From Kitasatospora aureofaciens (GTDB lineage: Bacteria > Actinomycetota > Actinomycetes > Streptomycetales > Streptomycetaceae): a DNA stretch of 44,593 nt. The notes below the pieces were generated by a model. It was given only the letters and a program-made list of their open reading frames with translations. It ran no database searches and was not told the origin of the DNA. Made by a program: the position numbers and the translations under genes. The stretch spans positions 1 through 44,593 of the forward strand of contig NZ_JAHTKP010000062.1 of NCBI RefSeq assembly GCF_019192735.1. The letters run 5' to 3'. Shown here piece by piece: positions 8,532 through 16,661 of this stretch (positions within the stretch are counted from its first letter, which is position 1; the number at the start of each line of letters is the position of its first letter).

Positions 8532-8972
8532 CTACTCGTCCTCGTCGTCACGCTCGGACGCCGGAACCTTGTACGGGTCCGCGTCGCCGGCGTAGGTCGC
8601 GCCCGCGGCGGTGGTGCGCACCGCCGCGTCGATGGCCTTGGCCCGGTCGAGCAGGTCGTCGATGTTCCGGGCGTTGTCCGGCAGGGCGTCCGCGACGAAG
8701 GTCAGCGTCGGGGTGAAGCGCACCCCGATCTTGCCGACCTCGGAACGGATCACGCCCTTGGCACTCTCCAGCGCGGCCGCGGTGGCCTGGCGCTCGGTCT
8801 CGTCGCCGAAGACGGTGTAGAAGACGGTGGCCTCGCGCAGGTCGCCGGTCACCCGGGTGTCGGTGATGGTCACGAACCCGAGCCTCGGGTCCTTGATCCG
8901 CCGCTCCAGGGTCTGGGCGACGACCACCTGGATGCGGTCGGCGAGCTTGCGCGCCCTTGCGGTGTCGGTCAC
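8532..8972 (-). CDS. rbfA: 30S ribosome-binding factor A
   Basis: RbfA binds immature 30S subunits and helps mature the 5' end of 16S rRNA. From the GTG at 8972 the protein has 146 residues and begins VTDTARARKLADRIQ. The core includes RRIKDPRLGFVTITDTRVTGDLREA and the KH-like segment RFTPTLTFVADALPDNA. An in-frame ATG 60 bases upstream would add 20 low-complexity residues; GTG is preferred because GAGGAGG stands directly before it and it fits the family N-terminus. The acidic tail ERDDEDE is typical of streptomycete RbfA. The stop codon is separated from the DHH start by two bases. Confidence 0.95.
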   Translation of the reverse strand: MTDTARARKLADRIQVVVAQTLERRIKDPRLGFVTITDTRVTGDLREATVFYTVFGDETERQATAAALESAKGVIRSEVGKIGVRFTPTLTFVADALPDNARNIDDLLDRAKAIDAAVRTTAAGATYAGDADPYKVPASERDDEDE

Positions 8973-9125
8973 GTTGCCTCCTCGTGCAGTGGGCCCGGTA
9001 CCCGGGCGAGCTGCGCACCCGTCGGGGCCCACGCCCCAAAGTACCGGCCCGCGCCCGGCCTTGCGGGCGCTCTGGGTCCTGATCTGTGTGAGAACGGCGA
9101 CTTCCGCCGGCGGCCTCCACAGGCC

Positions 9126-9422
9126 TTATTCGTCGTCGTCGTTGTGGTAGCGCCTCCTCGCGGCGAGGAGCAGCACCTCGGGGCGGCCGACGACCAACCG
9201 CTCACAGCTGTCCAGGATCTCGGTGACGTATCCGGCGTCGCCGGACACCACCGCGAGGCCGATCTCGGCCCGGCGGTGCAGATCCTGGTTCCCGGTCTCG
9301 GCAGCGCACACGCTGTACTTGCGCTGCAGTTCGGCCACGATGGGCCGCACGATCGAACGCTTCTCCTTGAGCGAGTGGACGTCGCCCAGCAGCAGGTCGA
9401 AGGTGAGTGTTCCCACGAACAT
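9126..9422 (-). CDS. DUF503 (YlxP-like) protein
   Basis: A 98-residue protein of the DUF503 family, with the typical start MFVGTLTFDLLLGDVHSLKEKR and the stretch ETGNQDLHRRAEIGLAVVSGD. The family is regularly found between infB and rbfA. Its biochemical role is not established, though its partners point to ribosome or RNA maturation. No good ribosome site precedes the ATG; the only nearby structure is the short palindrome AGGTC-TCGCC-GACCT at 9430-9444, and a second hairpin lies at 9463-9480. Because infB ends in a strong terminator upstream, DUF503 with rbfA, the DHH gene and truB may have its own promoter in 9423-9522. Confidence 0.92.
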   Translation of the reverse strand: MFVGTLTFDLLLGDVHSLKEKRSIVRPIVAELQRKYSVCAAETGNQDLHRRAEIGLAVVSGDAGYVTEILDSCERLVVGRPEVLLLAARRRYHNDDDE

Positions 9423-9522
9423 GTATGACAGGTCTCGCCGACCTGGAGGCCTCGGGGGGCGACAGCCCGGAACCGGGCTGACGCTGCTACATCTGAACTA
9501 CCCCGGACCCTACACAGCGAGA

Positions 9523-9565
9523 CCGGGGCCGGTCGACGGAAATACCACCCGTCGACCGGCCCCGG
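9523..9565 (-). terminator. Terminator downstream of infB
   Basis: A perfect 17-bp stem (9523-9539 and 9549-9565, core CCGGTCGACGG) with a 9-base loop starts 11 bases past the infB stop codon. It is one of the longest inverted repeats in the window and should end the rimP-nusA-ylxR-infB transcript. Confidence 0.88.
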
Positions 9566-9576
9566 CAGCCGTCCGC

Positions 9577-12500
9577 TTACGCGCGCGGCTTCTCGCGCAT
9601 CTCGTAGGTCTCGATGACGTCGTCGACCTTGATGTCGTTGAACGACCCCAGGGTCACACCGGCCTCGAAGCCCTCGCGGACCTCGGTCGCGTCGTCCTTG
9701 AAGCGGCGCAGACCCTCGATGGTGAGGCTCTCCGCCACGACCTTGCCGTCGCGGATGAGGCGGGCCTTGGCGTTGCGGCGCAGCAGACCCTCGCGGACGA
9801 TGACACCCGCGATGTTGCCGAACTTGGAGCTGCGGAACACCTCGCGGATCTCCGCGGAGCCGAGGCGCACCTCCTCGTACTCGGGCTTGAGCATGCCCTT
9901 GAGGGCGTTCTCGATCTCCTCGATCGCCTGGTAGATGACCGAGTAGTACCGGACGTCCACGCCTTCCTTGTCGGCCGCCGCACGCGCACGGCCTTCGGCG
10001 CGCACGTTGAAGCCGATGATGATGGCGTCCGAGCCCATGGCCAGGTCGACGTCGGACTCGGTGATCGCACCGACGCCGCGGTGCAGCACCCGGAGCTCGA
10101 CCTCCTCGCCCACGTCCAGCTTGACCAGGGCGTCCTCAAGGGCCTCGACCGAACCGGAGACGTCACCCTTGATGATGAGGTTGAGCTGCTCGATGGAGCC
10201 GGCGGCGATGGCCTTGTCCAGGTCCTCCAGGGACACCCGGACCCGACGCTGCGCGAAGGCGGCGTTGCGGTCGCGGGCCGAGCGCTTCTCGGCGATCTGG
10301 CGGGCGGTGCGGTCCTCGTCGACGACGATGAAGCTGTCGCCGGCGCGGGGCACCGAGGTCAGACCGAGCAGCAGCACCGGGCGGGACGGGCCGGCCTCGG
10401 AGAGGCTGTTGCCGTTCTCGTCCAGCATCGCGCGGACGCGGCCGTAGGCGTCGCCCACGACGATCGAGTCGCCGACGCGGAGCGTACCGCGCTGGACCAG
10501 CACGGTCGCCATGGCGCCGCGGCCCTTGTCGAGGTGCGCCTCGATGGCGATGCCCTGCGCGTCCTGCTCGGGGTTGGCCCGCAGGTCGAGCGAGGCGTCC
10601 GCGGTCAGGACCACGGCCTCCAGCAGCTGCTCGATGTTCAGACCCTGGCGCGCGGAGATGTCGACGAACATGGTGTCGCCGCCGTACTCCTCGGCCACCA
10701 GACCGAACTCGGTCAGCTGACCGCGGACCTTGGTCGGGTCGGCGCCCTCGACGTCGATCTTGTTGACGGCGACCACGATCGGCACACCGGCGGCCTTGGC
10801 GTGGTTCAGCGCCTCGACCGTCTGCGGCATGACACCGTCGTTGGCCGCGACCACCAGGATCGCGATGTCGGTGGACTTGGCACCACGGGCGCGCATGGCG
10901 GAGAACGCCTCGTGACCCGGGGTGTCCAGGAAGGTGATCGGGCGCTCTTCGCCGTTCACCATCGTGGCCACCTGGTAGGCGCCGATGTGCTGGGTGATGC
11001 CACCGGCCTCGCCGGCCACCACGTTGGACTTGCGGATCGCGTCCAGCAGGCGGGTCTTACCGTGGTCGACGTGACCCATGACGGTGACGACCGGCGGGCG
11101 CGGGGCCAGCTGGTCCTCGTCGCCCTCGTCGGCACCGAAGTCGATGTCGAACGACTCCAGCAGCTCGCGGTCCTCGTCGTCCCGGCTGACGATCTCCAGG
11201 ACGAAGCCCATCTCGTCCGCCAGCAGCTGCAGCGTGGCGTCGGAGACCGACTGCGTCGCGGTGACCATCTCACCGAGGTTGAACATGACGGAGACGAGCG
11301 CGGCCGGGTTGGCGTTGATCTTCTCCGCGAAGTCCATCAGCGAGGCGCCGCTCGACAGGCGAACGGTCTGGCCGTTGCCGCGAGGCAGCATCACACCGCC
11401 GACGGACGGGGCCTGCATGGCCTCGTACTCCTGGCGCTTCGCCCGCTTCGACTTGCGGCCACGCGCCGGACGGCCACCGGGGCCGCGACCGAACGCACCC
11501 TGCGTGCCACCACGGGCACCCGGGCCACCGGGACGACCGCCGAAACCACCCGGACGGGCGCCGCCGAAGCCACCGCCGCCACCGGCGCCGGCACCACCCG
11601 GACGCGGGCCGCCGAAGCCGCCGCCACCGGCCGGACGCGAGCCCGGACCGGCCGGACGACCGGCGAAGCCCGGACGGGCACCGCCCGGAGCACCCGGACG
11701 GCCGCCGGGGCCACCAGGACCACGGCCACCGGGGCCGGGACGCGGGCCCGGAGCCGGACGCTGCGGCATCATGCCCGGGTTCGGGCGCGGCATACCGGAC
11801 GGGCTCGGCGCGCCGGGGCGCGGACCGGCCGGACGCGGCATGCCGTCGGGACGCGGGGCACCGCCCGGACGCGGCGCACCGGCACCCGGAGCACCGGCGG
11901 GACGCGGACGGTCGCCACCCGGACGCGGCGCACCGGCACCCGGAGCACCGGCGGGACGCGGACGGTCGCCACCCGGACGCGGCGCACCGGCACCCGGAGC
12001 ACCGGCGGGACGCGGACGGTCGCCACCCGGACGCGGACGGTCACCGCCCTGCGCACGCTCGCCACCCGGACGCGCGCCCGGCGCGGCCGGACGGCGGTCG
12101 CCGGGGCGGGCCATACCGGTGGCACTGCCCGAGGTGAAGGGGTTGTTGCCCGGACGCGGGCCGGCCGGACGCGGGCCCGGACGGGCGCCGCCGGAGGCCT
12201 GGCCACTCGGGCGCGGGGCCTGGGCAGCCGGACGCGGGGCGTCACCGGCCGGAGCCGGCGAGGAGAACTCGGCCGCGGGCGCGGCCGGGGCCGCCGGAGC
12301 GGCGGGACGCGCAGCCGGACGCGGACCCGGGGCCGGCGTGGCCGGCTTCGGGGCGGCGGGAGCGGCCGGGGCAGGCGCCGCAGCCGCAGGGCCTGCGGCC
12401 GGTGTGGGACGGGGACCAGGGGTCGCGCTGGGGCGCGGACCCGGGGTCGGGGCACCCGGCTTGGGGGCACCGGAGCCGGCGGCAGCGCCACCGGCAGGGG

Positions 12501-12711
12501 AGGGCGCCGCGGTCTTCCGCGGGCCCGGCTTGGCAGCGGATCCACCAGTGGGGGACACACCAAGCGCGTCAGTCAGCTTGCGCACAACCGGCGCCTCGAT
12601 CGTCGAGGACGCCGAACGGACGAACTCACCCAGCTCGGTGAGCTTGGCCATGACGGCCTTGCTCTCCAAGCCAAGTTCCTTGGCGAGTTCGTAAACCCGG
12701 ACCTTAGCCAC
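9577..12711 (-). CDS. infB: Translation initiation factor IF-2
   Basis: IF-2 is the GTPase that brings fMet-tRNA to the 30S subunit. The 1044-residue protein starts at GTG 12711, 4-5 bases after CAGGAG, and begins MAKVRVYELAKELGLESKAVMAKL (IF2_N domain). Residues about 50-400 are a Pro/Ala/Gly/Arg-rich linker typical of streptomycetes, including an 18-residue repeat in three perfect copies. A second IF2_N domain follows at about 430-480. The G domain has G1 GHVDHGKT at 546-553 and AVNKID (G4), followed by the beta-barrel and C-terminal fMet-tRNA-binding domains. The gene closes the nusA operon and is followed by a strong hairpin. Confidence 0.98.
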   Translation of the reverse strand: MAKVRVYELAKELGLESKAVMAKLTELGEFVRSASSTIEAPVVRKLTDALGVSPTGGSAAKPGPRKTAAPSPAGGAAAGSGAPKPGAPTPGPRPSATPGPRPTPAAGPAAAAPAPAAPAAPKPATPAPGPRPAARPAAPAAPAAPAAEFSSPAPAGDAPRPAAQAPRPSGQASGGARPGPRPAGPRPGNNPFTSGSATGMARPGDRRPAAPGARPGGERAQGGDRPRPGGDRPRPAGAPGAGAPRPGGDRPRPAGAPGAGAPRPGGDRPRPAGAPGAGAPRPGGAPRPDGMPRPAGPRPGAPSPSGMPRPNPGMMPQRPAPGPRPGPGGRGPGGPGGRPGAPGGARPGFAGRPAGPGSRPAGGGGFGGPRPGGAGAGGGGGFGGARPGGFGGRPGGPGARGGTQGAFGRGPGGRPARGRKSKRAKRQEYEAMQAPSVGGVMLPRGNGQTVRLSSGASLMDFAEKINANPAALVSVMFNLGEMVTATQSVSDATLQLLADEMGFVLEIVSRDDEDRELLESFDIDFGADEGDEDQLAPRPPVVTVMGHVDHGKTRLLDAIRKSNVVAGEAGGITQHIGAYQVATMVNGEERPITFLDTPGHEAFSAMRARGAKSTDIAILVVAANDGVMPQTVEALNHAKAAGVPIVVAVNKIDVEGADPTKVRGQLTEFGLVAEEYGGDTMFVDISARQGLNIEQLLEAVVLTADASLDLRANPEQDAQGIAIEAHLDKGRGAMATVLVQRGTLRVGDSIVVGDAYGRVRAMLDENGNSLSEAGPSRPVLLLGLTSVPRAGDSFIVVDEDRTARQIAEKRSARDRNAAFAQRRVRVSLEDLDKAIAAGSIEQLNLIIKGDVSGSVEALEDALVKLDVGEEVELRVLHRGVGAITESDVDLAMGSDAIIIGFNVRAEGRARAAADKEGVDVRYYSVIYQAIEEIENALKGMLKPEYEEVRLGSAEIREVFRSSKFGNIAGVIVREGLLRRNAKARLIRDGKVVAESLTIEGLRRFKDDATEVREGFEAGVTLGSFNDIKVDDVIETYEMREKPRA
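11864..12025 (-). repeat. Three perfect 54-bp tandem repeats within infB
   Basis: Three identical 54-bp units at 11864-11917, 11918-11971 and 11972-12025 are followed by a partial fourth. They encode the 18-residue unit RPGGDRPRPAGAPGAGAP in the disordered linker of IF-2. Being in frame, changes in copy number would only lengthen or shorten the linker. Confidence 0.95.
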
Positions 12712-12727
12712 TTCACTCCTGTCTATG

Positions 12728-12812
12728 AGTCCGGGGGTCTCGTCCGCCGGACTGTCGCTACTTCATGGGCGTACCCATCGCGTACTCATCGCGTACTCAT
12801 CGAGTGCTCATC
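12728..12812 (-). promoter_or_regulatory. infB leader: 11-bp tandem repeats and a hairpin
   Basis: Four 11-bp units occupy 12769-12812. On the minus strand they read GATGAGCACTC, GATGAGTACGC (twice) and GATGGGTACGC. A 7-bp hairpin (AGTCCGG at 12728-12734, CCGGACT at 12747-12753) lies 16 bases upstream of the infB GTG. The repeats are in the gap between ylxR and infB; their function is unknown. Confidence 0.6.
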
Positions 12813-12959
12813 GCAATCTCGACCTACTTCCACATCGCGAGGTACCTGACTGGTGGCACGGCGTGCGGCTGCCCGCGCGCCGTACTTGTTGCGGTGGTTC
12901 TCCGCCACGCAGACGCGGCGGCCGTGCGGGACGTACCGCACCGGGCGGGCCTGAGTGGT

Positions 12960-13259
12960 TCAGGACTCCGGGGTGTCGGCTGCCCGCTCCTCGATGAACC
13001 CGCGGAGCCGCTCCGTGTCGAGCGTGCCCTGGAGCCGGAAGGCCCGGGGGAACGCCCGGCGGCGGACCGCGAGGTCGAGGCAGGCCGGATCGGGATGCAG
13101 GTGAGCGCCCCGGCCCGGCAGTGCACCACGGGGATCAGGGACGCAGACGCCCTCGACCGCCGTGACACGCAACAGCTGGTGCTTGGCCGCGCGCTTGCGG
13201 CAGCCCACGCAGGTGCGTTCCGGGCGTGCTCGGACATGCGTCCGGCCAGACGAAGGCAA
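12960..13259 (-). CDS. ylxR: YlxR family (DUF448) RNA-binding protein
   Basis: A 99-residue basic protein with the YlxR signature RTCVGCRKRA followed by LLRV and PDPRGALPGRGAHLHP. YlxR proteins are small RNA- or nucleoid-associated proteins encoded between nusA and infB; in some bacteria they are linked to control of transcription or to RNase P. The ATG at 13259 gives a 15-residue leader before the signature, and a GTG eight codons later is a possible shorter start. A 99-base gap separates it from nusA and 248 bases separate it from infB. Confidence 0.93.
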   Translation of the reverse strand: MPSSGRTHVRARPERTCVGCRKRAAKHQLLRVTAVEGVCVPDPRGALPGRGAHLHPDPACLDLAVRRRAFPRAFRLQGTLDTERLRGFIEERAADTPES

Positions 13260-13358
13260 GTCTACCCCTCCGAAGGAACATGGCGCCGCCCCGCCGATCC
13301 CAGGAGGACCAGCGGGGACGCCCAGGACAACACTGATGACCGCTCGGCCGCCAGCGTT

Positions 13359-14369
13359 TTACTGGTCACCAGGGCGGCCGGCGTCCTCCGGCTGCCCCTC
13401 GGTGTCCGGCCGGATGTCGATCCGCCAGCCGGTGAGACGGGCGGCGAGGCGGGCGTTCTGCCCCTCCTTGCCGATCGCCAGCGACAGCTGGTAGTCCGGC
13501 ACGATCACCCGGGCGGAGCGCTGGACGGCGTCCACGATCTCCACGCTCGTCACCCGAGCGGGGGACAGCGCCGCGGCAACCATCTCCCGCGGGTCCTCCG
13601 ACCAGTCGACGATGTCGATCTTCTCGCCGTGCAGCTCGCCCATCACCGCGCGCACCCGGGAGCCCATCGGGCCGATGCAGGCGCCCTTGGCGTTCAGCCC
13701 GGCCCGGCGCGACCAGACCGCGATCTTGGTGCGGTGGCCGGCCTCACGGGCGATCGCGGCGATCTCCACACTGCCGTCCGCGATCTCCGGGACCTCCAGC
13801 GCGAACAGCTTCTTCACCAGGTTCGGGTGCGTCCGCGACAGCGTCACCGACGCCCCGCGGACACCGCGGCGCACCGCCACGACGTAGCACTTCAGCCGGG
13901 TGCCGTGCCGGTAGTCCTCGCCCGGGACCTGCTCCTGCGGCGGCAGGATGGCCTCCAGCTTGCCGATGTCCACGAGCACGTTCTTCGGGTCGTTGCCCTG
14001 CTGGACGACACCGGTGACAATGTCGCCCTCCTTGCCCGCGTACTCGCCGAAGGTCTGGTCGTCGGCGGCGTCGCGCAGACGCTGCATCATCACCTGGATG
14101 CCAATGCTGGACGCGATCCGGCCGAAGCCGTTCGGGGTGTCGTCGAACTCCTTCGGCTCGACACCCTCCTCCAGCTCCGCCGGGTCCTCCATCGCCCACA
14201 CGGTGACATGGCCGCTCTTGCGGTCCAGGTGCACCCGGGCGCGGCGGCGCGAGCCCTCGGTGCGGTGGTACGCGGTGAGGAGGGCGGACTCGATCGACTC
14301 GACCAGCAGGTCGAAGGGGATGTTCTTCTCGTTGACCAGCGTGCGCAGGGCACTCATGTCGATGTCCAC
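13359..14369 (-). CDS. nusA: Transcription termination/antitermination factor NusA
   Basis: NusA binds RNA polymerase and nascent RNA and modulates pausing, termination and rRNA antitermination. The 336-residue protein has the N-terminal RNAP-binding domain (about 1-105), an S1 domain (about 108-175, GDIVTGVVQQGNDPKNVLVDIGKLEAILP) and two KH domains (about 200-325, with IGPMGSRVRAV and AIGKEGQNARLAARLTGW). It lacks the C-terminal acidic repeats of the E. coli protein, as is normal in actinobacteria. The GTG start at 14369 has GAGGAGG seven bases upstream. It lies 63 bases downstream of rimP. Confidence 0.97.
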   Translation of the reverse strand: MDIDMSALRTLVNEKNIPFDLLVESIESALLTAYHRTEGSRRRARVHLDRKSGHVTVWAMEDPAELEEGVEPKEFDDTPNGFGRIASSIGIQVMMQRLRDAADDQTFGEYAGKEGDIVTGVVQQGNDPKNVLVDIGKLEAILPPQEQVPGEDYRHGTRLKCYVVAVRRGVRGASVTLSRTHPNLVKKLFALEVPEIADGSVEIAAIAREAGHRTKIAVWSRRAGLNAKGACIGPMGSRVRAVMGELHGEKIDIVDWSEDPREMVAAALSPARVTSVEIVDAVQRSARVIVPDYQLSLAIGKEGQNARLAARLTGWRIDIRPDTEGQPEDAGRPGDQ

Positions 14370-14432
14370 GGCTACGCCTCCTCGTCTTTCGTCACGTTCA
14401 TCATGCTGTGGTCCAGGGCCCCCGTGCGGATG

Positions 14433-14987
14433 TCACTCCGCACCGTCGTCCCCCTCCTCGGAGGCGTCGTCGTCCGCGAAGTCCGCGGCCTCGTCGAGGA
14501 GCTTGTCGTCCTGGCGGTTGAACTCGACCTGGACGCGCGCCCGGGCCACCTCGGCGTACTCCAGCCGACGCTCCTTCGGGCGGCCCCGGCCCTTCACCGG
14601 CTGCACCTCGACCAGCGCGCCGTCCTCGTCCGCCTCCAGCACCCGGGCGACGATCTCCCCGCCGTCGACCAGGTGGATCTTGGCCAGCCGGCCCTCCGCG
14701 CGCTGCCAGTGCCGGGGCAGGACCAGCGGACGCTCCGCCCCCGGGGAACCGACCTCCAGCAGGTACGCGCCGTCACCCATCAGGTCCGACTCGTCCAGGG
14801 CCTCGCCCACCACACGGCTGAACTCGGCGATGGCGTCCATGTCCACGCCGCCGTCGGTGTCGACGTCGATCTGCACCTGGCGGCGGTTGCCCGCCCGGGT
14901 GACCCGGACGTCCTCCAGATCCAGGCCCGCCTGCGCGGCCAGCGGCTCCAGCAACGCGCGCAGCCGGTCGGTGTGGGTGGTGCTCAT
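14433..14987 (-). CDS. rimP: Ribosome maturation factor RimP
   Basis: RimP binds free 30S subunits and supports their maturation. The ATG at 14987 gives 184 residues starting MSTTHTDRLRALLEPLAAQAGLDLEDV. GGAG lies nine bases upstream. The frame is open further upstream to 15230, but that extension has no family resemblance and is rejected. Conserved features are the EFSRVVGEALDE segment, YLLEVGSPGAERPL (family PGxxRPL motif) and an acidic C-terminal tail that is longer than in E. coli. It is the first gene of the rimP-nusA-ylxR-infB transcription unit. Confidence 0.95.
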   Translation of the reverse strand: MSTTHTDRLRALLEPLAAQAGLDLEDVRVTRAGNRRQVQIDVDTDGGVDMDAIAEFSRVVGEALDESDLMGDGAYLLEVGSPGAERPLVLPRHWQRAEGRLAKIHLVDGGEIVARVLEADEDGALVEVQPVKGRGRPKERRLEYAEVARARVQVEFNRQDDKLLDEAADFADDDASEEGDDGAE

Positions 14988-15290
14988 CCGGGTGGACTCC
15001 TCGGCCGCGTCTGCTGTTGTCAGAAGGTCGCTCCGCACCCCCGGCGCCGGTCCGGCGCACACCGGGTCACGGCAGCTCGGCCCAAAGCCTAGCCGGTGAT
15101 GCCACGAACCACCGATTCCGGACCACCCCCCACCGGCCGGGCGACACCCACTGCGAGCAAGCTCACACCCGCCCGCACAACGGCTCCCACCCCGAATCCC
15201 TGCCCGAAAACGTGGGGATTCTGTAATCATTCACGCCAACGAGGGGAGGCGGGGAGGCCGTCCTCCCGTACACGCCCCGGAGTGACACCG
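14988..15290. other. Divergent intergenic region between rimP and the lipoprotein gene
   Basis: These 303 bases must hold promoters in both directions. A TAGGCT box on the minus strand (around 15085-15091) could serve rimP and TGTAAT at 15222-15227 could serve the plus-strand gene, but neither has a convincing -35 partner. No RNA gene or repeat was seen. Confidence 0.4.
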
Positions 15291-16367
15291 ATGCAGCCGC
15301 CCAGCCGACGGACCTTCCTGGCCCTAGGGCTGCTCCTCACCACCGGCGGCGCCCTCACCGCCTGCACCGACTCCCACCACAACGCCGACCAGGGCCGCAC
15401 CAACGACCGCCGCCCCGACCCGGACGAGCCCCTCCGGCTCCGCGCGGTCGCCACCACCGACACCCTGCTCGCCGGATACGACACCCTGCTAGCCGGCCCG
15501 GGCGCCGGGCAGGCGGCACAGCTCCAGCCGCTGCGAGCGGAGGTGGCCCAACACCGGGCAGCCCTGGCAACCGGCCTGCCCACAGCCACACCATCCACGT
15601 CCGGCACCACTTCCCCCGCTTCCCCTTCCGCCCCCTCCTCCCCCACCCCCTCCAGCTCCCCGTCCCCCTTCCCCTCCCCGACCGCGATCACCACCGTCGC
15701 CGCTCTCGCCACCCTCGAACGCCAGACCGCACAGACCCGCCTCGCCGACCTCGGCGCCGCCTCACCCCAGCTGGCCCGACTGCTCGCCGCCGTCTCCGCC
15801 TGCGGCGCCCTGCACGCCACCGCCCTCGGCGACACCACTCCCCCGCCCACCCCCGCCGCCTCGCCCTCGGAGAGCCCGAGCGCCTCCGCCGCCGGCCCGG
15901 CCCTGGGCAGCGACGCCCTCACCGCCCTCCAAGGCGCACTGAGTGCCGAGCACGCCGCGATCTACGGTTACGGGGTGGTCGGCGCGCGGCTCCCCGACGA
16001 CCAGCAGCGCGCCGACGCCCGAACGGCCTACGCCGCCCACCAGGCCCGCCGGGACGCCTGGCAACGCCTCCTCGGTAGCGTGGGCGCCACCCCCAGCGCG
16101 GCAGCCGCCGGCTACCAGCTGCCGTTCGCCGTCACCGACGCAGCCGGCGCCACCCGACTCGCCGCCCACATAGAGACCCGGCTCACCACCGTCTACGCAG
16201 ACCTGGTCGCCGCCGTGCCCGCCCCACAGCGGCCCACCGCCGCCGAAGCCCTGCGCGAATCCGCCGCCCGCGCCCGCCACTGGGGCGCCGCCCCCACCCC
16301 GTTCCCAGGCCTCCCGGCCCCAGCCCCCACGACGCCTGCATCCGCCACCCCGACCCCCACCCCCTGA
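15291..16367 (+). CDS. Secreted ferritin-like lipoprotein (DUF4439 domain)
   Basis: A 358-residue exported protein. The N-terminus has a twin-arginine-like motif SRRTFLALG, a hydrophobic stretch and the lipobox LTAC, so it is probably a Tat-exported lipoprotein anchored outside the membrane. A Pro/Ser/Thr-rich region containing two low-complexity stretches follows. The C-terminal domain (about 205-345) has the ferritin-like DUF4439 pattern, LQGALSAEHAAIYGYGVVGARL and a helical AYAAHQARRDAW segment. The physiological function is unknown. The ATG at 15291 has GGAG eight bases upstream; a GTG three codons earlier overlaps this site and is less likely. Synteny next to rimP is common in streptomycetes. 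Confidence 0.88.
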   Translation: MQPPSRRTFLALGLLLTTGGALTACTDSHHNADQGRTNDRRPDPDEPLRLRAVATTDTLLAGYDTLLAGPGAGQAAQLQPLRAEVAQHRAALATGLPTATPSTSGTTSPASPSAPSSPTPSSSPSPFPSPTAITTVAALATLERQTAQTRLADLGAASPQLARLLAAVSACGALHATALGDTTPPPTPAASPSESPSASAAGPALGSDALTALQGALSAEHAAIYGYGVVGARLPDDQQRADARTAYAAHQARRDAWQRLLGSVGATPSAAAAGYQLPFAVTDAAGATRLAAHIETRLTTVYADLVAAVPAPQRPTAAEALRESAARARHWGAAPTPFPGLPAPAPTTPASATPTPTP

Positions 16368-16661
16368 CCTAGAGGCGCTGCGGCCGCGGCACCCTGGCGG
16401 GCGCGTGACGAAGCCCACGCGCCCGCAAAAAGAACCACCCCCCCAACCACCCGCACCACCCCACCCACGCCCGCCACCCTCGGCAGTCGGAGAATCATCC
16501 AGCCCCCGGAGCGGCCACCCCCGGAGCCGCCCCCGCACCCACCCTCCCGAGAGCCCCCACCCCACCACCCCCACCCCCCGCTTCACTGACCTGCACTTTC
16601 GCCCCCATGTCCGACAATGGACCCGTAGTACCAACGGGGGACCACCAACCGGAAGGCCGGC
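16368..16661. other. Intergenic region with hairpin and strongly C-rich tract
   Basis: The first 60 bases hold an 11-bp hairpin. Bases 16436-16580 are almost free of T and dominated by C-runs of three to seven on the plus strand, that is, G-runs on the minus strand. No coding frame with credible codon use was found. The last 80 bases should contain the promoter of the kinase gene, but no clear boxes were recognised. Confidence 0.55.
16397..16426. terminator. Terminator downstream of the ferritin-like lipoprotein gene
   Basis: A perfect 11-bp stem (GCGGGCGCGTG at 16397-16407 and CACGCGCCCGC at 16416-16426) with an 8-base loop is followed by AAAAA. It lies 29 bases after the lipoprotein stop codon. 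Confidence 0.75.

Noticed and set aside
9223..12849. Open frame of 1208 codons on the plus strand opposite infB
   Set aside because: It is the antisense shadow of the GC-rich IF-2 gene; its Arg/Thr/Gly composition has no family resemblance and infB is unambiguous.
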